7,029 nt of DNA from positions 1 to 7,029 of the forward strand of contig JAEZEY010000088.1 of NCBI GenBank assembly GCA_023432845.1, given 5' to 3'. The notes below the pieces were generated by a model. That model was given only the letters and a program-made list of their open reading frames with translations. It was not told the DNA's origin and searched no databases. Positions 6,137 to 7,029 of the stretch are shown in pieces; the stretch's first letter is position 1, and each line of letters opens with the position of its first letter. The DNA is from Pseudomonadota bacterium. Its GTDB lineage: Bacteria > Pseudomonadota > Alphaproteobacteria > Rhizobiales > Xanthobacteraceae. Both the position numbers and the translations under genes were made by a program.

Positions 6137-6149
6137 GGCGCTGCGCGCC
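6137..6149. other. Small hairpin between the permease and thioesterase genes
   Basis: GGCGC (6137-6141) pairs with GCGCC (6145-6149) around TGC. No T-run follows. It is the only other structured spot in the 166-bp spacer between the permease stop and the chosen thioesterase start. I see no convincing promoter there. Confidence 0.2.
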
Positions 6150-6215
6150 GTAACATGGTGTCGGTCTGCTGCGCGGCGTGCTATCCGCGAACGGATTTCT
6201 ACCGCAGGCGGCTTC

Positions 6216-6671
6216 ATGACATCCGACACCAAAACCACAGGCTCCGTTGCGGCGCCGGCGCCCTTCAATCCCGCGGCAGCGGGCTGGACGCCCTACAGCG
6301 ACGAAGGCTTCATCGGTCTTGTCGGGCCGTTCTGGCAGCGGCCGCATGGCGATGGTTTTCACTACGCCTTCCTGGCGGAGCCGAAACACCACAATCTGCG
6401 CGGCGTGGTTCAGGGCGGCATGGTCATGACCTTCGCCGACCGCTCGATGGGCATGGCCGCGCGCCATGCCAATCACAACCAGCCGCAGGCCACGGTGCAG
6501 CTCGACGTGCATTTCATCGACGCGGTTCAGATCGGTGAATTCGTCGAGGCGCACTGCCGCGTCGTGCGCAAGACGCGCACGCTGATCTTCATGGAGGCTG
6601 ACCTTCTGGTCGGCCCGCGCGTGGTCGCGACCGCGCACGGGGTGTGGAAGATATTGCGGGCGAAGGCCTGA
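6216..6671 (+). CDS. PaaI-type hotdog-fold thioesterase
   Basis: This 151-residue protein is predicted to hydrolyse acyl-CoA or similar thioesters in the cytoplasm. The hotdog core begins near residue 30. The signature HHNLRGVVQGGMVMTFADRSMG (58-78; the residues after Gly63 are the key part) holds Asn60, Gly63, Gly67-Gly68 and Asp75. Asp75 corresponds to the acidic catalytic residue of PaaI-type enzymes. The usual HGG is QGG here, which also occurs in some relatives. TVQLDVHFIDAVQIGE (about 94-109) is the expected central strand region. I chose ATG at 6216, with AGGCGG (6206-6211) four bases upstream; an in-frame ATG at 6066 would add 50 residues without hotdog features. The gene follows the permease by 166 bp and converges on parC with 14 bp between the stops. 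The substrate is unknown. Confidence 0.88.
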   Translation: MTSDTKTTGSVAAPAPFNPAAAGWTPYSDEGFIGLVGPFWQRPHGDGFHYAFLAEPKHHNLRGVVQGGMVMTFADRSMGMAARHANHNQPQATVQLDVHFIDAVQIGEFVEAHCRVVRKTRTLIFMEADLLVGPRVVATAHGVWKILRAKA

Positions 6672-6680
6672 CCTTCGCCC
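6658..6680. terminator. Perfect 9-bp hairpin between convergent thioesterase gene and parC
   Basis: GGGCGAAGG (6658-6666) and CCTTCGCCC (6672-6680) pair perfectly around the five-base loop CCTGA, which contains most of the thioesterase TGA stop (6669-6671). Pyrimidine-rich TTCTCCT follows on the plus strand, a weak U-tract, so it probably ends thioesterase transcription. It starts six bases beyond the parC stop on the other strand and may serve that gene too, although no T-run follows in that direction. Confidence 0.6.
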
Positions 6681-6685
6681 TTCTC

Positions 6686-7029
6686 CTACTCTTCCGTCTT
6701 TTTCGCTGCCGGCGCGCCGCGGAACTTGTTGTTCTTCGGCAGGCCCTGCGCAATGCGGCCGGCATCGGCGCGGTTGCCGCGCCAGTCCTTGAGGTCCTTC
6801 ATCGTCATGGTTTGCGTGCGCCCGGCGCCATCGACCCAGGACAGGCCATCGACCGCCTTGAAGGTCGTGATGTCGGATAGGCCCTTCTGCAGATAGCGCT
6901 GCAGGCGCACGCCGCGGCCCTTGGTCATCTCCGGCACCTGATCGAGGCCGAACACCACCATCTTGCGGTTCTCGCCGATCACCGCCACGGTGTCGCCATC
7001 TACCACATTGAGCGCGGCGGCCTTGTCCG
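6686..7029 (-). CDS. parC: DNA topoisomerase IV subunit A, C-terminal part
   Basis: ParC is the DNA-cleaving subunit of topoisomerase IV, which unlinks daughter chromosomes together with ParE. Only the last 114 residues are visible; the frame stays open to the right edge, so the start and the catalytic tyrosine domain are outside. The sequence has the beta-pinwheel repeats of the C-terminal domain: DTVAVIGENRKMVVF, then LDQVPEMTKGRGVRLQRY, a degenerate GyrA-box-like turn, then GLSDITTF and GLSWVDGAGRTQTM. The ending KDWRGNRADAGRIAQGLP followed by a short charged tail (KKTEE) is typical of alphaproteobacterial ParC and unlike the longer GyrA ending. The stop is TAG at 6686-6688, 14 bp from the stop of the convergent thioesterase gene. 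The call is secure despite the truncation. Confidence 0.93.
   Translation of the reverse strand, partial: DKAAALNVVDGDTVAVIGENRKMVVFGLDQVPEMTKGRGVRLQRYLQKGLSDITTFKAVDGLSWVDGAGRTQTMTMKDLKDWRGNRADAGRIAQGLPKNNKFRGAPAAKKTEE

Noticed and set aside
6066..6215. N-terminal extension of the thioesterase from ATG at 6066
   Set aside because: The extra 50 residues are Arg- and Ala-rich with no hotdog features, and no ribosome binding site precedes 6066. ATG at 6216 starts just ahead of recognisable family sequence.
1..7029. Mobile element, CRISPR array, tRNA/rRNA, toxin-antitoxin or defence genes
   Set aside because: No direct-repeat array, terminal inverted repeats, transposase or integrase motif, or RNA gene could be recognised on either strand, and every long gene is assigned to an ordinary family.

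Overview
This window looks like chromosomal DNA of a GC-rich alphaproteobacterium. The likely group is Hyphomicrobiales (Rhizobiales), near Bradyrhizobium, Rhodopseudomonas or Xanthobacteraceae. The reasons are the high GC in coding DNA, the magnesium-type HemB metal site known from Bradyrhizobium, and the close resemblance of the RDD and Bpt proteins to that group as I remember it. No database search was possible, so the placement is an inference.

Layout, left to right. The 3' part of hemB (plus strand) enters from the left edge. It converges on a minus-strand pair: a DoxX-family membrane protein gene and, upstream of it, a single-ACT-domain threonine ammonia-lyase gene. A divergent spacer of about 140 bp with two strong dyads separates the lyase gene from a plus-strand pair, an RDD-family membrane protein and bpt, an aminoacyl-tRNA-protein transferase of the N-degron pathway. 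After a 266-bp spacer comes a large SLC13-family permease with two cytosolic RCK_C (TrkA_C) domains. It is followed by a PaaI/hotdog thioesterase gene, which converges on the 3' end of parC (topoisomerase IV subunit A, minus strand), cut by the right edge.

The genes do not form one pathway. hemB (tetrapyrrole synthesis), the threonine lyase (isoleucine precursor or threonine catabolism), bpt (protein turnover) and parC (chromosome decatenation) are housekeeping genes. The DoxX protein, RDD protein, permease and thioesterase have less certain roles. Both convergent junctions (hemB/doxX and thioesterase/parC) hold a strong hairpin that overlaps a stop codon. A terminator-like element pointing to the minus strand lies just after the permease gene.

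I see no tRNA, rRNA, CRISPR array, insertion sequence, transposase, integrase or toxin-antitoxin pair, and no sign of an undescribed multi-gene system. The points most worth a second look are the regulatory dyads, the permease with its promoter region and unknown substrate, and the orphan reverse terminator.
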